Origin: Candidatus Shapirobacteria bacterium
GTDB lineage: Bacteria; Patescibacteriota; Microgenomatia; UBA12405; JAHJSD01
Length of the DNA: 14,977 bases
Direction of reading: 5' to 3'
NCBI GenBank assembly: GCA_027021145.1
Contig: JALUUX010000025.1
Location: forward strand, 1-14,977
The notes below the pieces were generated by a model. The model was given only the letters and a program-made list of their open reading frames with translations, searched no databases and was not told the DNA's origin. How positions within the stretch are numbered: the first letter of the stretch is position 1; each line of letters begins with the position of its first letter. This document shows positions 13,761 through 14,977 of the stretch, in pieces. Both the position numbers and the translations under genes were made by a program.

Positions 13761-14798
13761 ATGATTAACCTTTATCTAGGAGTAATAATCGCCTCCCTTC
13801 TAATCCACGGCGCCTTCTTTATTCCCTTTATTAATCTACTCTATCAACTCAAATTTATCCAAAGACGGGCAAGTGCGAAGAAAAAAAGTAAATCTATAAT
13901 AAATTATTTACACAGAAAGCGGCCAAAAAGACCTATTGGGGGGGGAATTTTAATTGTTGCCTTAACTTCTCTAATTTTTTTGTTAATAACAGCCGTTTTT
14001 TTTAAAGAAATCTCTCAACAGTCTATATTTTATTTCGTCGACGAAATTCATATTCTGATATTAACTTTTCTTAGTTTCGGTTTATTAGGATTATATGATG
14101 ACTGGATAAAGATTTTTGGCAAACCCATGAAAGGTAGATTAGGCATTTTTTTTGGCATCTCAGCGAAAACCAAGTTCATCTGGCAATGGTTTCTAGGATT
14201 ATTAATAGGTGCGCTCCTTTACATTAATCTTGGTTTAGACTTCATCCATATTCCTCTACTTTCGATCACTCTTTCTTTAGGGTGGTGGTTTATTCCTCTT
14301 GTAGCCCTAATTATTGTTTCTTTCTCTAATGCTTTCAATATTACCGACGGACTAGATGGTCTCTCTGTTGGTCTGCTTTTAATTGCCCTGTCCTCGTTCA
14401 TGATTATTTCTCATTCAGTACTTGACATGCCCCTCTCCCTTTTCTTGGCAATCTGGATGGGAGGGCTTATTGCCTTTCTTTACTTTAATATTTACCCCGG
14501 CAGAATCCTTCTCGGCGATACTGGCTCTCTCTCGTTTGGCGCCACTTTAGCCTTAGTTGGAATATTGACAGGAAAGATTATTGCTCTCCTAGTCATCGGT
14601 GGAATCTTCATGATTGAGCTAGTTTCGAGTGCCATTCAAATTTTAGGCTGGAAGCTTTTTAATAAAAGAATTCTCCCTCTTGCCCCGCTTCACCACACTT
14701 TTGAACTAATCGGCTGGCCGGAGCCAAAAATTGTCATGCGCGCCTGGCTGGCGGGAGCAGTTTTAGCTATCTTGGGTCTCTGGTTGGCTTTGGGATAA
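13761..14798 (+). CDS. mraY: Phospho-N-acetylmuramoyl-pentapeptide-transferase
   Basis: Integral membrane enzyme that moves phospho-MurNAc-pentapeptide onto undecaprenyl phosphate, making lipid I. 345 aa, the usual length, with about ten hydrophobic segments. Family signatures in order: HRKRPKRPIGGG (51-62), LYDDWIK (111-117, the DD pair), FSNAFNITDGLDGLS (188-202, with Asp196 and Asp199), GRILLGDTGSLSFG (247-260, Asp253) and PLHHTFELIGWPEPKIVMRAW (from 309). The HHTFE form and the WPE-K-V-R motif separate MraY from the related WecA/TagO enzymes. The segment before HRKRP is unusually Lys/Ser-rich (about 37-47). ATG at 13761, 9 nt after its -10. It stands alone, not in a dcw operon, and ends 2 bp before the stop of a convergent gene. 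Confidence 0.95.
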   Translation: MINLYLGVIIASLLIHGAFFIPFINLLYQLKFIQRRASAKKKSKSIINYLHRKRPKRPIGGGILIVALTSLIFLLITAVFFKEISQQSIFYFVDEIHILILTFLSFGLLGLYDDWIKIFGKPMKGRLGIFFGISAKTKFIWQWFLGLLIGALLYINLGLDFIHIPLLSITLSLGWWFIPLVALIIVSFSNAFNITDGLDGLSVGLLLIALSSFMIISHSVLDMPLSLFLAIWMGGLIAFLYFNIYPGRILLGDTGSLSFGATLALVGILTGKIIALLVIGGIFMIELVSSAIQILGWKLFNKRILPLAPLHHTFELIGWPEPKIVMRAWLAGAVLAILGLWLALG

Positions 14799-14800
14799 AT

Positions 14801-14977
14801 CTATGGCGTCGGAGCTGGAGTCAGTTGCTTAGTCGGAGTCGGCGTTAATTCCATAGTAGGGAATGCTGTTGGTCCAGTAGTAGGAGTGGGAGTTAGAGTA
14901 GGGGTTAGCTCGGGAGTTGGCGTTGGAGTAGGGGATGGTTGCCAATCCCAAGGAACATTAACCCCAATCTTGGCTTC
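14801..14977 (-). CDS. Partial gene: Pro/Thr-rich C-terminal tail of a probable surface protein
   Basis: Minus-strand frame open from the window edge to a TAG at 14803-14801: 58 codons plus stop, with the 5' end missing. The visible part starts EAKIGVNVPWDWQPS and then becomes almost pure Pro-Thr alternation (PTPTPTPELTPTLTPTPT), ending KQLTPAPTP. Such tails are typical linkers or stalks of exported proteins, and the DNA shows the matching short CCN-ACN repeat. The function is encoded upstream and cannot be told. A murein-related role is possible from the neighbourhood but not shown. No other frame here makes a credible protein. Confidence 0.6.
   Translation of the reverse strand, partial: EAKIGVNVPWDWQPSPTPTPTPELTPTLTPTPTTGPTAFPTMELTPTPTKQLTPAPTP

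Noticed and set aside
14801..14977. CRISPR-like or intergenic tandem repeat at the right edge
   Set aside because: The short repeats are irregular, have no spacers, and read as Pro-Thr codons in one open frame ending in a stop.

Overview
The window is a compact, AT-rich bacterial chromosome segment, about 97% coding, with no rRNA, tRNA, IS element or CRISPR array that I can see. TGA is used as a stop and TGG as Trp, so the standard bacterial code applies. This excludes the recoded Gracilibacteria/Absconditabacteria. Several traits together suggest a Candidate Phyla Radiation (Patescibacteria) genome, perhaps Microgenomates-like: a trigger factor without its PPIase domain, a MurE without its N-terminal domain, a Cys-to-Asp MurA, tiny gene gaps and many apparently leaderless genes. 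That placement is inference from protein style, not from a marker-gene tree.

Layout. Positions 1-2594 (+) hold protein-synthesis genes: a minimal trigger factor, an unrecognised coiled-coil protein, and the classic infC-rpmI-rplT operon (IF3, bL35, bL20) behind a good sigma70-type promoter. Positions 2620-6038 (-) hold pheS-pheT, both subunits of phenylalanyl-tRNA synthetase. Positions 6072-7929 (-) hold murE followed by a broken NlpC/P60-like peptidase gene. A 64-bp divergent promoter region then leads to a five-gene (+) operon at 7994-12657: murA, a nucleotidyltransferase, murD, a P-loop kinase and a histidine phosphatase. Positions 12663-13700 (-) hold a cytoplasmic-looking beta-propeller, divergent from mraY (13761-14798, +). 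The last 177 bases are the 3' end of a (-) gene encoding a Pro/Thr-rich tail that runs off the window.

How it fits together. Four peptidoglycan precursor enzymes are present: MurA (first committed step), MurD and MurE (stem peptide), and MraY (lipid I). The cell therefore probably makes its own murein. murB, murC, murF, murG and ftsW are not in the window. Three small enzymes of unknown substrate (nucleotidyltransferase, kinase, phosphatase) are translationally packed between or behind murA and murD, which suggests an undescribed accessory step in or around wall synthesis.

The strongest genome-scale observation is in the promoters. At six of the eight transcription-unit starts a recognisable -10 hexamer ends only 6-10 nt before the start codon, so these mRNAs would be leaderless or nearly so. 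infC and murA have longer leaders, and infC also has a Shine-Dalgarno sequence. No classic new defence or mobile system is visible.
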